The notes below the pieces were generated by a model. It saw only the letters and a program-made list of their open reading frames with translations, made no database searches and was not told where the DNA came from. Shown here piece after piece: positions 9,141 through 18,085 of a stretch of 43,330 bases of DNA. Numbering within the stretch: the stretch's first letter is position 1; each line of letters begins with the position of its first letter. Origin of the DNA: an uncultured Burkholderiales bacterium (lineage in GTDB: Bacteria > Pseudomonadota > Gammaproteobacteria > Burkholderiales > Burkholderiaceae_E); NCBI GenBank assembly GCA_903903975.1, contig CAIVAS010000091.1, forward strand, positions 1 through 43,330. The letters run 5' to 3'. The translations under genes and the position numbers were made by a program.

Positions 9141-9722
9141 TTACTTTCCGGTGACCCGGCTCACCGACTGGATCACGACGGCCTCGGCCGGAACATCGCG
9201 ATGCATACCGGTGGACGTGGTCTTGACTGCCTTGATTGCCTCGACGGTGTCCATGCCTTTGACCACTTTGCCGAAGACCGCGTAGCCATTGCCGTCGGGT
9301 TGCGGGAAGTTGAGCATGCCGTTGTCCACCACGTTGATGAAGAACTGCGAGGTGGCGGAGTCAGGCACCGAGGTGCGAGCCATCGCAACCCATCCGGCGT
9401 CGTTTTTCAGGCCGTTTTGCGACTCGAGCTTGATCGGCGCGCGGTTGGTCTTCTGTTTCATGTCGGGTGTGAAGCCGCCGCCCTGGATCATGAAGTTCGC
9501 GATCACGCGATGAAAGATGGTGCCGTCGTAATGCTTGTCATCGACGTACTTCAGAAAGTTCTCGACGGTGGCCGGTGCCTTGGCCGGGTAAAGCTCGAGC
9601 ACGATTTCGCCCTTGCTGGTCTTGATGAGAACCTGCGGATTGACGTCGGGGGCTGCGGCTGCGCCTTCGGGCACGGCGAGTGCAAAGAGCAGGGCGCCGA
9701 TGAGGGGCAGGGACTTGGTCAT
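9141..9722 (-). CDS. Periplasmic peptidyl-prolyl cis-trans isomerase (cyclophilin)
   Basis: A 193-residue exported cyclophilin that isomerises X-Pro bonds. Residues 1-23 form a signal peptide ending AAAA before PDVNPQ. The mature domain starts VLIKTSKGEIVLELYPAKAPATVENF and carries the catalytic FHRVIANFMIQGGGF near 74-88, plus SQFFINVVDN and YAVFGKVVKGMDTVEAI. This is the PpiA type; many relatives carry a second cytoplasmic ppiB next door, and none is present here. An 11-bp gap separates it from the upstream TPR gene, and 45 bp from lpxH, so one operon is likely. Confidence 0.95.
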   Translation of the reverse strand: MTKSLPLIGALLFALAVPEGAAAAPDVNPQVLIKTSKGEIVLELYPAKAPATVENFLKYVDDKHYDGTIFHRVIANFMIQGGGFTPDMKQKTNRAPIKLESQNGLKNDAGWVAMARTSVPDSATSQFFINVVDNGMLNFPQPDGNGYAVFGKVVKGMDTVEAIKAVKTTSTGMHRDVPAEAVVIQSVSRVTGK

Positions 9723-9733
9723 GATGAGGTTTC

Positions 9734-10528
9734 CTAAGGTTGCGCGCCGGAGCGCGGAGGGTTTGAGACAGAGGGGGAAGGCAGTTTTGCGAACATCTCG
9801 CGGGCGATCGATAACTTGCGTCGTGCCGACAGGTTGCCCGCATCGAGCCTGCCGGCATCCTGGTAGGCGCGAATCGCCAGTTGCAGATAGATATCGCCAA
9901 GATTTTCTCGAGCCAGGGCATAGCTGGGCAAGGCCACGACCGACTGCTCAAGTGACTGTCGCGCGCCGTCGTAGTCGCCGGCTGCGGCCTGAATGACCGC
10001 CAGGTTGTTGTAGGGTTCGGGCAACTCAGGAAAGTCGCGGATCATGCCGCGAAACACCTCGCTTGCTGCTGCGGGCTGCGAGGTATCTGTCAGGATGACC
10101 CCTTTCAGAAAGCGCAGCCGCGGATTTCGCGGATCGGCCTGCAATGCGGTCTCGGTCAGCGCCATGGCCTCATTGATGCGGCCATCGCGATAGGCTGCGA
10201 TGGCGCCATCGTAGGGTTCAGTTCGGGCAGGCCGAAGCGGCTCGCCGCTGCCCACCTGATAGGTCTGATTCGGCTGATAGACCTGGGCTGGCTGAGTGGA
10301 CTGATTGAGCTGATTGAGCTGATTGAGCTGACTCGACGGCATGATCAGGTCAATTTGCGCCAACGCCGGGCAAGCCCCCGACAGCAGCATGATCGATACC
10401 GTCGCAGTCAGCGCAGCATCGGCCAGGCGAGCGGGCCCGCACCAGGCGACAGCCCTCGCGCAGCACGCTGATATACTCGCACGGCCGTTCGCCATCGCCG
10501 CGCAGGCCACATCCAGAGCGGATCTCAT
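9734..10528 (-). CDS. Exported tetratricopeptide-repeat protein
   Basis: A 264-residue protein with a hydrophobic export segment (about 36-58, ending PALA before QIDL), a Gln/Asn-rich linker including [10 protein letters not shown], then about three TPR units between 105 and 210: [56 protein letters not shown] and [22 protein letters not shown]. TPRs mediate protein contacts; no enzymatic motif is seen. The signal peptide would be unusually long from the first ATG, so the true start may be an internal GTG or ATG. It lies upstream of the cyclophilin and lpxH, a conserved cluster, and is divergent from cysS. Confidence 0.85.
   Translation of the reverse strand: MRSALDVACAAMANGRASISACCARAVAWCGPARLADAALTATVSIMLLSGACPALAQIDLIMPSSQLNQLNQLNQSTQPAQVYQPNQTYQVGSGEPLRPARTEPYDGAIAAYRDGRINEAMALTETALQADPRNPRLRFLKGVILTDTSQPAAASEVFRGMIRDFPELPEPYNNLAVIQAAAGDYDGARQSLEQSVVALPSYALARENLGDIYLQLAIRAYQDAGRLDAGNLSARRKLSIAREMFAKLPSPSVSNPPRSGAQP
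10301..10331. repeat. 9-bp tandem repeat inside TPR gene
   Basis: Three perfect copies of CTGATTGAG (10301-10327) and a degenerate fourth encode the (QLN)n run in the linker of the TPR protein. A 9-bp unit keeps the frame, so copy-number change would lengthen or shorten the linker without breaking the gene. Confidence 0.8.
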
Positions 10529-10564
10529 CCGCCTATTCTAACCATCCGCGCCGCGCCGTCCGAT

Positions 10565-11980
10565 ATGCTCCGCATCCACAACTCGCTTTCCCGCAGCAAG
10601 GAACCTTTCGAGCCGATCGAACCGGGCCGAGTGCGCATGTATGTCTGCGGCATCACGGTGTATGACTACTGCCATATCGGGCATGCCCGCATGATGATGG
10701 TCTTCGACATGGTGTCACGCTGGCTGCGCGCGAGCGGTTATGCGCTCACCTATGTGCGCAACATCACCGACATCGACGACAAGATCATCAAGCGTGCGGT
10801 CGACAACAAAGAGACCATCGGCGAGCTGACCGAGCGCTTCATCGCGGCCATGCACCAGGACCTCGATGCGCTCGGCGTGCTGCGCCCCGACCATGAGCCG
10901 CGTGCCACGCATTACGTGCCGCAAATGCTCGATCTGATCGGTCTGCTGGAGCGAAACGATCTGGCCTATCGCGCGGCCGACGGTGACGTCAATTACGCGG
11001 TGCGCCGTTTTGCCAACTATGGCCGGCTGTCGGGCAAGTCGCTCGATGAACTGCGAGCCGGTGAGCGTGTGGCGGTGACTGACGCCAAAAATGATCCGCT
11101 CGACTTCGTGCTCTGGAAGGCGGCCAAGGCCAGCGATCCGGCGCAGGCAACCTGGCCGTCCGATTTCGGTCCGGGCAGGCCGGGCTGGCATATCGAATGT
11201 TCGGCGATGGCCGGTGCCTTGCTGGGCGAGTCGCTCGATATTCACGGCGGCGGTGCCGACCTGCAGTTTCCCCATCATGAAAACGAGATCGCCCAGAGCG
11301 AGGGCGCCCACGGCGGCCACTTCGTTCGCTACTGGATGCACAACGGCTTTGTGCGGGTCGACAACGAGAAGATGTCGAAGTCGCTCGGCAATTTCTTCAC
11401 GATTCGCGATGTGCTGCGGGTCTTCGATCCCGAGGTGCTGCGTCTGTTCGTGCTGCGCGCGCACTATCGCAGCCCGATCAATTATTCCGATGCCCACCTC
11501 GACGATGCCCGCGCGAGTCTGCTGCGCCTTTACACCGCGCTGACGCCTGTCATGCCCGGCAATGATGCCCATCGCCAGCCGCCCGCCCAACCCGACTGGA
11601 CGACGCCGTCCGGTCAGCGGTTTCGCGAGGCGATGGACGATGACTTCAATACGCCGATCGCGGTCTCGGTGCTCTTCGATCTGGCCAGCGAGCTCAACCG
11701 CACCCGTGACCCCGCCACCGAACGCGAATTGCGCTCACTGGCCGGTGTTTTGGGCCTGCTCGGCAAATCGCCCGAGCAGGCGGTTCAATCGGGGCTGCGA
11801 GGCTCCGATCAGACCGGTGCGGGTTTGTCGGATGCCGACATCGACGCGATGGTCTTGAGGCGCACCGAGGCCAAGAAGGCAAAGCAGTTTGCACAGGCCG
11901 ACCAGTTGCGTGCCGAGTTGCTTGAGCAAGGTGTGATCCTCGAAGACAGCGCCACTGGCACGCGCTGGCGGCGCAGCTGA
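10565..11980 (+). CDS. cysS: Cysteinyl-tRNA synthetase
   Basis: A 471-residue class I synthetase that charges tRNA-Cys. The zinc-binding Cys and the HIGH box occur in [17 protein letters not shown] (near 27-42). The second zinc region is [10 protein letters not shown]...[15 protein letters not shown] near 217-250. KMSKSLGN lies near 276-283. The C-terminal anticodon-binding domain closes with [13 protein letters not shown]. Length matches the family. It starts a same-strand run cysS-glycosylase-accA-tilS-lysC with very short gaps, suggesting co-transcription of at least the first four. TATACT at 10472-10477 could be its -10. Confidence 0.97.
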   Translation: MLRIHNSLSRSKEPFEPIEPGRVRMYVCGITVYDYCHIGHARMMMVFDMVSRWLRASGYALTYVRNITDIDDKIIKRAVDNKETIGELTERFIAAMHQDLDALGVLRPDHEPRATHYVPQMLDLIGLLERNDLAYRAADGDVNYAVRRFANYGRLSGKSLDELRAGERVAVTDAKNDPLDFVLWKAAKASDPAQATWPSDFGPGRPGWHIECSAMAGALLGESLDIHGGGADLQFPHHENEIAQSEGAHGGHFVRYWMHNGFVRVDNEKMSKSLGNFFTIRDVLRVFDPEVLRLFVLRAHYRSPINYSDAHLDDARASLLRLYTALTPVMPGNDAHRQPPAQPDWTTPSGQRFREAMDDDFNTPIAVSVLFDLASELNRTRDPATERELRSLAGVLGLLGKSPEQAVQSGLRGSDQTGAGLSDADIDAMVLRRTEAKKAKQFAQADQLRAELLEQGVILEDSATGTRWRRS

Positions 11981-11984
11981 TCCG

Positions 11985-12626
11985 ATGGCTTCTCAGACCA
12001 TCGGCGCTCGGCCCGACTACTGGACGCAGGCAAGCGGCCATCTCGCTGCTGCCGATGAGGCGATGGCCGGCATCGTGCGGGCCTATGGTGAAGCCGGTCA
12101 GCTCAGCTCGCGGGGCGACCCGTTCAACACCCTGGTGCGGTCGATCATCGGTCAGCAGATCTCGGTCAAGGCTGCGCAGGCAGTGTGGCTGCGTTTCGAA
12201 AAGGCCGCGGGCAAGGTCACGCCCGAGCGGGTCTCGCGCATGCGCCTGACAACGCTGACCGGTGCCGGTCTGTCCGGACGCAAGGCCGAATACGTGCGTG
12301 ATCTGGCCGGACATTTTCTGAGCGGGTCGGTCGATCCGAGCCGTTGGCCCGAGAGCGACGACGAGTCGGTGATCGCCGAACTCGTCCAGGTGCGCGGCAT
12401 CGGACGCTGGACAGCCGAGATGTTTCTGATTTTCAATCTGCTTCGTCCTGATGTGTTTCCACTCGATGATCTTGGGCTGCTCAAGGCGATTGCTCTGCAT
12501 TACAACGAGCGCCAGCCGGTGACCCGGGCGATGGCCGCCGATATCGGCGAACGCTGGCGGCCTTGGCGCACGGTGGCTACCTGGTACCTGTGGCGCAGCC
12601 TCGATCCATTGCCGGTTGAATACTGA
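11985..12626 (+). CDS. DNA-3-methyladenine glycosylase (HhH-GPD family)
   Basis: A 213-residue AlkA-type base-excision glycosylase removing alkylated purines. It has the N-terminal LVRSIIGQQISVKAAQAVW helix block (near 45-65), then the helix-hairpin-helix LVQVRGIGRWTAEMFLIFNL (near 130-148) and the catalytic Asp in DVFPLDDLGL (near 153-160). The C-terminal WRPWRTVATWYLWRSLD block is standard. It lacks the N-terminal domain of E. coli AlkA, as do most short bacterial homologues. The start lies 4 bp after the cysS stop. No zinc or iron-sulphur cysteines are present, which argues against MutY or Nth. Confidence 0.93.
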   Translation: MASQTIGARPDYWTQASGHLAAADEAMAGIVRAYGEAGQLSSRGDPFNTLVRSIIGQQISVKAAQAVWLRFEKAAGKVTPERVSRMRLTTLTGAGLSGRKAEYVRDLAGHFLSGSVDPSRWPESDDESVIAELVQVRGIGRWTAEMFLIFNLLRPDVFPLDDLGLLKAIALHYNERQPVTRAMAADIGERWRPWRTVATWYLWRSLDPLPVEY

Positions 12627-12632
12627 GTCCTC

Positions 12633-13595
12633 ATGAAAACAAGCTTTCTTGATTTCGAGCAGCCGATCGCCGAACTCGAACAGAAGATCGATGCGCTGCG
12701 CTTTGTCCAGGACGATGCCGCGGTCGACATCGCCGATGAGATCCAGCGTCTGCAAAAGAAGGCCGATGCGCTCGTCAAGGAGACCTACAGCAAGCTGTCG
12801 CCCTGGCAGGTGACGCAGGTGGCCCGGCATCCGCAGCGGCCCTATACCCTCGACTACATCGACCTGATGTTCACCGATTTCCATGAGTTGCATGGTGATC
12901 GTGCCTTTGCCGATGACCGAGCAATCGTCGGTGGCCTGGCTCGTTTCAATGGTCAGGCGGTGATGGTCATCGGCCATCAGAAGGGCCATGACACCAAGGA
13001 AAAGGTGATGCGCAACTTCGGTATGCCGCGACCCGAGGGCTACCGCAAGGCGATGCGCCTGATGCGAACCGCCGAGAAGTTCGGTCTGCCGGTAATTACT
13101 TTCGTCGACACGCCCGGCGCTTATCCCGGCATTGATGCCGAAGAGCGTGGCCAGTCGGAGGCGATCGGTCGCAATCTGTATGTGATGGCCGAACTGAAAG
13201 TGCCCTTGATCACGGTGGTGATCGGTGAGGGTGGCTCGGGCGGTGCACTCGCCATTGCAGTGGCCGATTGCGTGCTGATGCTGCAGTACGCGGTCTATTC
13301 GGTGATTTCGCCGGAGGGTTGTGCAGCCATACTCTGGAAGAGCGCTGAAAAAGCCCCCGAAGCAGCCGAAACCCTGGGCATCACTGCCCATCGGCTCAAG
13401 GCGCTCGGTCTGATCGATCGCATCGTGAATGAGCCTCTGGGTGGCGCGCACCGCGACACCGCGCAGATGGGTCAGATGCTCAAGCGCGCCCTTGGTGAAG
13501 CCCTGCGTCAGTTCCAGAACGTCAAGCCTGGCGATCTGATTGCCACGCGACAGCAGCGCATCATGTCGTATGGCAAGTTCAAGGAACTCGGCTGA
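12633..13595 (+). CDS. accA: Acetyl-CoA carboxylase carboxyltransferase subunit alpha
   Basis: A 320-residue alpha subunit of the carboxyltransferase that, with AccD, moves CO2 from carboxybiotin to acetyl-CoA to make malonyl-CoA for fatty acids. The N-terminus [19 protein letters not shown] is the family start. Crotonase-fold signatures include [44 protein letters not shown] and [11 protein letters not shown], followed by [15 protein letters not shown]. It is full length. It lies 6 bp after the glycosylase gene and its 3' end overlaps tilS. Confidence 0.98.
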   Translation: MKTSFLDFEQPIAELEQKIDALRFVQDDAAVDIADEIQRLQKKADALVKETYSKLSPWQVTQVARHPQRPYTLDYIDLMFTDFHELHGDRAFADDRAIVGGLARFNGQAVMVIGHQKGHDTKEKVMRNFGMPRPEGYRKAMRLMRTAEKFGLPVITFVDTPGAYPGIDAEERGQSEAIGRNLYVMAELKVPLITVVIGEGGSGGALAIAVADCVLMLQYAVYSVISPEGCAAILWKSAEKAPEAAETLGITAHRLKALGLIDRIVNEPLGGAHRDTAQMGQMLKRALGEALRQFQNVKPGDLIATRQQRIMSYGKFKELG

Positions 13596-15003
13596 TCGGG
13601 CACTGAGCGAGGCGCTGTCGCGCTTTTCGGCGGCGGGCGGATCGCTGCCCGCACCTGACCGTCCCCTGGTGATTGCCTTCAGTGGCGGGCTCGATTCGAC
13701 GGTGCTGCTGCATGAGGCGGTGCGAGCGCTGGGCGCTGAGGTCATCGTTGCCGCGCATGTCGACCATGGGCTTCAGCCGCTGTCCGCAAGTTGGCTCGAG
13801 CACTGTGCTGCGCAATCGGCCAAGTTAAACGTTCGTTTTATCGGGCTGTGTGCGCAGAGTTCGCCGGCGCGTGGTGACAGCATCGAGCAGTGGGCGCGTG
13901 GCGAGCGCTATCGCCTGCTGCTCAGTGCCGCAGCTGATCTCGGCGCAGTGGCGCTCCTGACCGCCCATCATGCCGATGACCAGCTCGAGACCCTGCTCCT
14001 TGGCCTGGCGCGAGGCAGTGGTCTGGATGGCCTGACCGGGATCGCCGAGTCGGATTGCCGCCAGGGTGTATGGCTGCTGCGCCCGCTGCTGACGGTCACG
14101 CAGGCGCAGCTTGCCCGCGAGGCGCAGCGCCTTGGGCTGCGCTGGGTCGAGGATCCGAGCAATCTCGATCCGCGCTTTGCACGCAATGCGGTGCGGCATC
14201 GGCTGATGCCTGTTTTGCGCGAGGTGCTGCCCGATCTGGCAGGTCAGCTGCCGGCCACGCTCGATCTGTTGCGACAGGCCAGAGCAACGCTCGAGCGCCT
14301 GGCCGACGATGATCTGCGCGCTGTCTCGAAGCCTTCGCAAGCGGGGCGGCTGATTCTTGATCGCGTCGCGCTCGCAGGCTTGCCAGCACCTCGTCGCGAC
14401 GCGGTGTTGCGAGCCTGGGTGCGCAGCCTCGGCGGTCTGCCGCCGTCGCAGGCGAGGCTGCAGGCGATGAACGATCAGCTGGTTGATGCCACCGGTGCGT
14501 ATGGCGATGTCAGGCACGAAGGCTGGCACCTGATGCGCTACCGCGATGCGGTCTTCGGTCTGCCGCAAAGCGAGCTGATCGGTGGTGGTGTCGAGCCTGT
14601 GGCCTTTGAATGGCGCGGCGAGCCATCGGTGCCGTCCGGCGGTGGTGGTGTCTTCGAATTTCGCCTTGTCCAGGAGGGCCTGGCGCCAGCCTGGCTGCGC
14701 AGCGCGCCATTGCGAATTGTTCAGGCACCCTCTGGCGCGCGGCTGCGATTGTTGCCGCGCAGCGCTTCGCGAACGATCAAGAACCTGTGCCAGGAAGCAG
14801 GCATTCCGGTCTGGCTTCGGCCGAGATTTCCGGCGCTGTGGCGCGAGGAGCGACTGTTGCTGGCTGCGCCCTTCGGCCTTGATCGAAGCCTCGACTGGCC
14901 GATCGAGCGCCCGGGCATTGCGATCGAATGGGTGCTGTCGGATGACGCCGACCTGCGCCGGGCGTTCATGCCGAATCCTGGAACGGCGCATCGGCCCGCT
15001 TGA
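13570..15003 (+). CDS. tilS: tRNA(Ile)-lysidine synthase
   Basis: A 477-residue ATP-dependent enzyme that converts C34 of the CAU-anticodon tRNA-Ile to lysidine, so that it reads AUA. The PP-loop [12 protein letters not shown] lies near 37-48. [26 protein letters not shown] follows near 136-161, then the RPLL...[17 protein letters not shown] block. A C-terminal TilS domain with [22 protein letters not shown] is present. The start is uncertain: the ATG at 13570 lies inside the last 26 bp of accA in another frame, with no clear Shine-Dalgarno, and an ATG at 13540 is also in frame. Coupling to accA translation is inferred. Confidence 0.93.
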   Translation: MASSRNSADRALSEALSRFSAAGGSLPAPDRPLVIAFSGGLDSTVLLHEAVRALGAEVIVAAHVDHGLQPLSASWLEHCAAQSAKLNVRFIGLCAQSSPARGDSIEQWARGERYRLLLSAAADLGAVALLTAHHADDQLETLLLGLARGSGLDGLTGIAESDCRQGVWLLRPLLTVTQAQLAREAQRLGLRWVEDPSNLDPRFARNAVRHRLMPVLREVLPDLAGQLPATLDLLRQARATLERLADDDLRAVSKPSQAGRLILDRVALAGLPAPRRDAVLRAWVRSLGGLPPSQARLQAMNDQLVDATGAYGDVRHEGWHLMRYRDAVFGLPQSELIGGGVEPVAFEWRGEPSVPSGGGGVFEFRLVQEGLAPAWLRSAPLRIVQAPSGARLRLLPRSASRTIKNLCQEAGIPVWLRPRFPALWREERLLLAAPFGLDRSLDWPIERPGIAIEWVLSDDADLRRAFMPNPGTAHRPA

Positions 15004-15035
15004 GCCCTCAGAAGGCGGTGATGGCAGGCGGCTCG

Positions 15036-15041
15036 TATAAT
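15036..15041 (+). promoter_or_regulatory. Candidate -10 element for lysC
   Basis: A perfect TATAAT sits 37 bp before the lysC ATG in the 74-bp tilS-lysC gap. No convincing -35 lies 16-18 bp upstream, so it may need an activator or be fortuitous. Confidence 0.45.
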
Positions 15042-15077
15042 TGACGGTTTTACCGACAAAAAGCAGCGTCACGATTT

Positions 15078-16331
15078 ATGGCTTTGATCGTTCACAAATA
15101 TGGCGGCACCTCGATGGGCTCGGTCGAGCGCATCCGCAACGTCGCGCAGCGGGTTGCCAAATGGCATCGAGCCGGGCATCAGCTGGTGGTGGTCCCATCG
15201 GCAATGTCGGGTGAGACCAATCGTCTGATTACGCTGGCCTCCCAGTTGCAGCCGCAGCCCGATCCGCGTGAACTCGACATGATCGCCTCGACCGGCGAGC
15301 AGGTGTCGGTCGGTCTGTTGGCCATGGCGCTCAAGGCAATTGGTGTGGAGGCGGTGAGTTATGCCGGCTGGCAAGTTCCGGTGCGAACCGATGATGCCCA
15401 CACCAAGGCGCGAATCGAGTCGATCGACGATGTGCGGATGCGAGCAGACCTCGATGCCGGCCGGGTGGTGATCGTTGCCGGCTTCCAGGGTGTTGGCACC
15501 AAAGGCGACATCACGACCCTCGGCCGAGGCGGCTCTGATACCTCTGCGGTGGCGATTGCGGCGGCATTGAAGGCCGAGGAGTGCCTGATCTACACAGACG
15601 TTGACGGGGTCTACACCACCGACCCGCGGATCGTTCCCGAGGCCCGCAGGCTGCCTCGCATCACCTTCGAAGAAATGCTCGAGATGGCGAGTCTGGGCTC
15701 GAAGGTGCTGCAGATCAGGTCGGTCGAGTTCGCTGGTAAATATCGGGTCAAGACTCGGGTGCTGTCGAGTCTGACACCGCCCGACATGCCGCTCGAGGTC
15801 GAGATGGCGTCGGGCACATTGATCACGTTTGAGGAATCACAGGCAATGGAAAAGGCTGTCATTTCAGGGATCGCGTTTGCGCGCGACGAGGCCAAGATCA
15901 CGGTCATGCATGTGCCTGACCTGCCGGGCGTGGCGTATCAGATTCTCGGGCCGGTGGCCGATGCGAATATCGACGTCGACATGATCATCCAGAACCAGAG
16001 CGTCGACGGCTCGACCGACTTCTCGTTTACCGTGCCGCGCAGCGAGTATCAGAAAGCGCTCGAGGTGCTCAACCTCAAGGTGCGCGACAAGGTCAAGGCG
16101 GGCAACATCGTGGGCGACCCCAAAATCGCCAAGGTGTCGGTGGTGGGTATCGGCATGCGCTCACACGTCGGTATCGCCAGCCGGATGTTCCGCACGCTGT
16201 CGGAAGAAGGCATCAACATTCAGATGATTTCGACCAGCGAGATCAAGATTTCGGTGGTCATCGAAGACAAGTACCTCGAACTCGCCGTTCGGGCGCTGCA
16301 TAAGGCCTTTGATCTGGAGCAGCAGGGCTGA
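15078..16331 (+). CDS. lysC: Aspartate kinase
   Basis: A 417-residue aspartokinase catalysing the first step of the lysine, threonine, methionine and diaminopimelate pathway. The kinase domain begins ALIVHKYGGTSMGSVERI and contains TLGRGGSDTSAVAIAAAL (near 150-167) and ECLIYTDVDGVYTTDPRIV. Two ACT domains follow (about 265-335 and 345-415), including ITVMHVPDLPGVAYQI and VSVVGIGMRSHVGIASRMF, predicting feedback control by lysine and/or threonine. This is the single-domain LysC type without a fused homoserine dehydrogenase. lysC followed by tRNA-Ser is typical of Burkholderiales. Confidence 0.97.
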   Translation: MALIVHKYGGTSMGSVERIRNVAQRVAKWHRAGHQLVVVPSAMSGETNRLITLASQLQPQPDPRELDMIASTGEQVSVGLLAMALKAIGVEAVSYAGWQVPVRTDDAHTKARIESIDDVRMRADLDAGRVVIVAGFQGVGTKGDITTLGRGGSDTSAVAIAAALKAEECLIYTDVDGVYTTDPRIVPEARRLPRITFEEMLEMASLGSKVLQIRSVEFAGKYRVKTRVLSSLTPPDMPLEVEMASGTLITFEESQAMEKAVISGIAFARDEAKITVMHVPDLPGVAYQILGPVADANIDVDMIIQNQSVDGSTDFSFTVPRSEYQKALEVLNLKVRDKVKAGNIVGDPKIAKVSVVGIGMRSHVGIASRMFRTLSEEGINIQMISTSEIKISVVIEDKYLELAVRALHKAFDLEQQG

Positions 16332-16366
16332 TCAGCGCAAGTCGCGTGGTAGCATTCGCGCGTGCT

Positions 16367-16457
16367 GGAGACGTGACCGAGAGGCCGAAGGTGCTCCCCT
16401 GCTAAGGGAGTATGTGCCAAAAGCGCATCGAGGGTTCGAATCCCTCCGTCTCCGCCA
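16367..16457 (+). tRNA. tRNA-Ser (anticodon GCU)
   Basis: The acceptor stem GGAGACG (16367-16373) pairs with CGTCTCC (16447-16453), followed by G and an encoded CCA (16455-16457). The anticodon stem CTCCC/GGGAG flanks the loop CTGCTAA, giving anticodon GCT, which reads AGC and AGU. A long variable arm, typical of serine tRNAs, precedes the T-arm with GGTTCGAATCC. The total of 91 nt fits class II. It lies 35 bp after lysC, and the accessory region begins right after it. Confidence 0.97.
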
Positions 16458-16475
16458 GCTACGCGCTTAAAGCGA

Positions 16476-16497
16476 TTTATTTATAACAATAAATAAA
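16476..16497. repeat. AT-only inverted repeat just after tRNA-Ser
   Basis: TTTATTTAT and ATAAATAAA form a perfect 9-bp inverted repeat around an AACA loop, 18 bp past the tRNA, in otherwise GC-rich DNA. It could be part of the tRNA transcription stop or the scar of an insertion at the tRNA 3' end. From here to 16699 no gene was recognised. Confidence 0.6.
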
Positions 16498-16699
16498 AAA
16501 TCTCTGCTCCGAAGCGACACGCTAAGAAACCCTGTGTGTCTGGACAAGCCAGGGCAACCTCGTTCTTGGCCAAGCTCCCTGATTCGACCACGTTCGCAAT
16601 CTCGACGCGCAAGATCATCGCTGTAGACCGCGCGGCCTAGTGTCTTTGTACGAACTCTCCACCATAGACTCCGTCACGACCACCGCATCCAAGTAGCGT

Positions 16700-17020
16700 T
16701 CACGCCGGATGCCGCTTGAGGACCTTGACGCCGGATAGCGCCTTGCTTGCCTTCATCGCCGCCCGCGCCTGCCAGAGGTCGTAGGCAGCCTGTTGGGCCA
16801 ACCAGACCTCAGCGGCCCCGCCGTGATCGCGCCCCAGCCAGCGTTCAATGCGCAGCGCCATCGCGGGGCTGATCGCAGCCCGCCCATTGACCAACTTGGA
16901 CAAGGTTGTCCGGTCGACGCCCAGTTGGGCGGCGGCCTCGCCGACCTGCAGGTTCAAGGCAGGCAGGATATCGTCCCGCAAGGTCAGGCCGGGGTGGGCG
17001 GGGTTGAACATGGAGCTCAT
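16700..17020 (-). CDS. higA: HigA-type antitoxin (XRE helix-turn-helix)
   Basis: A 106-residue antitoxin and DNA-binding repressor. The HigA family opening NPAHPGLTLRDDILPALNL is followed by the helix-turn-helix VGEAAAQLGVDRTTLSKLVNGRAAIS and MALRIERWLG, then a C-terminal helix. It should bind HigB and repress the shared promoter. The ATG at 17020 is preferred because AGGTGA lies just before it and overlaps the higB stop (17028-17030). The longer frame from 17080 would run back into higB. Gene order toxin-antitoxin is the usual one for higBA. Confidence 0.92.
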   Translation of the reverse strand: MSSMFNPAHPGLTLRDDILPALNLQVGEAAAQLGVDRTTLSKLVNGRAAISPAMALRIERWLGRDHGGAAEVWLAQQAAYDLWQARAAMKASKALSGVKVLKRHPA

Positions 17021-17027
17021 CGTCACC

Positions 17028-17306
17028 TCATTGGTAATCCTGATAGTCCACCAGGACGGCATCGCCATTTTCAAACGCAAAAGTCAGCCGCCAGTTGCCG
17101 TTGACGCTGACTGACCAGTGACCAGACAGGCTGCCCTTGAGGGGGTGACAGTCCCAGCCGGGACGATTCATGTCTTCGGGTCTCGTGGCGGCATCCAGCG
17201 CAGACAGTTGCCGAGCCAAGCGCGGGGCATGCGCAGCCTGTATGCTGGCTCGAGAGCCTGAGCGGAAGAAGCGCTCAACGCCTTTGTGCCTGAGGCTTTG
17301 AATCAT
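17028..17306 (-). CDS. higB: HigB-type toxin (RelE/ParE superfamily mRNA interferase)
   Basis: A 92-residue RelE-superfamily toxin expected to cut mRNA on the ribosome. It has the HigB N-terminus MIQSLRHKGVERFFRSGSRASIQ, then HAPRLARQLSALDAAT, and the C-terminal strands GHWSVSVNGNWRLTFAFENGDAVLVDYQDY, with the conserved NGNWRLTF catalytic region. The ATG at 17306 gives the family N-terminus; the 24-residue extension possible upstream is atypical. There is no Shine-Dalgarno before the ATG, and the predicted transcription start coincides with it. higA follows after 7 bp. Confidence 0.93.
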   Translation of the reverse strand: MIQSLRHKGVERFFRSGSRASIQAAHAPRLARQLSALDAATRPEDMNRPGWDCHPLKGSLSGHWSVSVNGNWRLTFAFENGDAVLVDYQDYQ

Positions 17307-17341
17307 CGACAAAGTGTAGCGTGTGGCGCCACGCACTGCAA
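17306..17341 (-). promoter_or_regulatory. higBA promoter with operator palindrome; predicted leaderless start
   Basis: Reading on the minus strand, TTGCAG (17341-17336) is followed by a 17-bp spacer and TACACT (17318-17313). Six bases later comes the A of the higB ATG (17306), where transcription would be expected to start. The spacer contains the perfect palindrome GTGGCGCCAC (17323-17332), well placed as a HigA operator. The hexamers and spacing are seen directly; operator and leaderless status are inferred. Confidence 0.6.
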
Positions 17342-17358
17342 AAAGAACGCAGAATGAG

Positions 17359-17875
17359 ATCGCACAATGGCAAAGCATGCCGGTGCGAATCGTGTCGCCC
17401 TACCCGCCAGGCGGCTCCCATGACAATGTCATTCGCAATCTCGCGGCCCGGTTCTCGGAAATGTGGAGCCAGCGTGTGGTTGTCGAGAACCGGCCCGGTG
17501 TCAACAACCGGATTGCGACCGAGAGCCTCGTGCGTATGCCGCCCGATGGCTCACGATGTTTCATGCGGCCACGCCGCTGGTTGGCAACCCGGGTTTGTAT
17601 GGCAATAAGCTGCCCTACGACGCACCGTGTGATTGCACACCCATTGCTCGCGCAGGGTCGGCCTGGTTGCGCCTGCGGGTCTTGCGCCCGAGCTGGTCGC
17701 GCGCATCAACAGAGATACCAAAGCCGTCCTTGCCCTTCCCGAGGTACACGTGCCTCTCGAGACGGTCGGGATGATCGTCGCGACCGGGAGGCCAGAGCAG
17801 TTTCGCGGATTTATCGCCGCTGAAATCGAAAAGTGGACGGCTCTGGTCAAAGCCACCGGGATTCAACCGGACTAG
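17359..17875 (+). pseudogene. Broken Bug/TctC-family tricarboxylate-binding protein
   Basis: Remnant of a periplasmic solute receptor of the Bug (TctC) family, normally about 320 residues with a signal peptide. The signal sequence is missing. The mature N-terminus is recognisable: PVRIVSPYPPGGSHDNVIRNLAA and RVVVENRPGVNNRIATESL, to about 17550. The match then shifts to the next frame (TMFHAATPLVGNPGLYGNKLPYD) to about 17655. Roughly half the gene is deleted before a third frame gives the C-terminus VGLVAPAGLAPELVARINRD...FIAAEIEKWTALVKATG, ending at 17875. One end shares DNA with the higBA promoter. It cannot make a working receptor. Confidence 0.85.
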
Positions 17876-18037
17876 GTACGCAGCCTCCCCGCGAATCCTG
17901 AGTGTCTCGAACAGGTATCGCCTGACTGACCTGCCCGGTCAATTCAGACGCTTACCCGTCACCGCGCGTGCGGGCGGCAACCTGCTTCTGGCTCATCGGC
18001 CGCAGACAACAGGCGCAAGGGTTGATCGACTACCACC

Positions 18038-18065
18038 ACAAAACAAAAAGCCCGCCGAAGCGGGC
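18038..18065 (-). terminator. Rho-independent terminator after PEP-CTERM gene
   Basis: On the minus strand GCCCGC-ttcg-GCGGGC (18065-18050) is followed by CTTTTTGTTTTG. It lies 20 bp past the stop of the PEP-CTERM gene. The segment between the Bug remnant and this site (17876-18037) holds no recognisable feature. Confidence 0.85.
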
Positions 18066-18085
18066 CTGTGTTTGCGCGTGACCTG

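Noticed and set aside
11694-13745. A 683-codon open frame on the minus strand across cysS, the glycosylase, accA and tilS
   Set aside because: It is antisense to four well-conserved genes, has no family match or ribosome-binding site, and is explained by GC-rich codon use.
15004-15077. Possible lysine riboswitch before lysC
   Set aside because: The gap is only 74 bp and already holds a -10 hexamer; a lysine riboswitch needs about 170 nt.
16501-16699. A minus-strand frame downstream of higA beginning around 16690
   Set aside because: Only about 30 codons, with no start signals and no recognised family.
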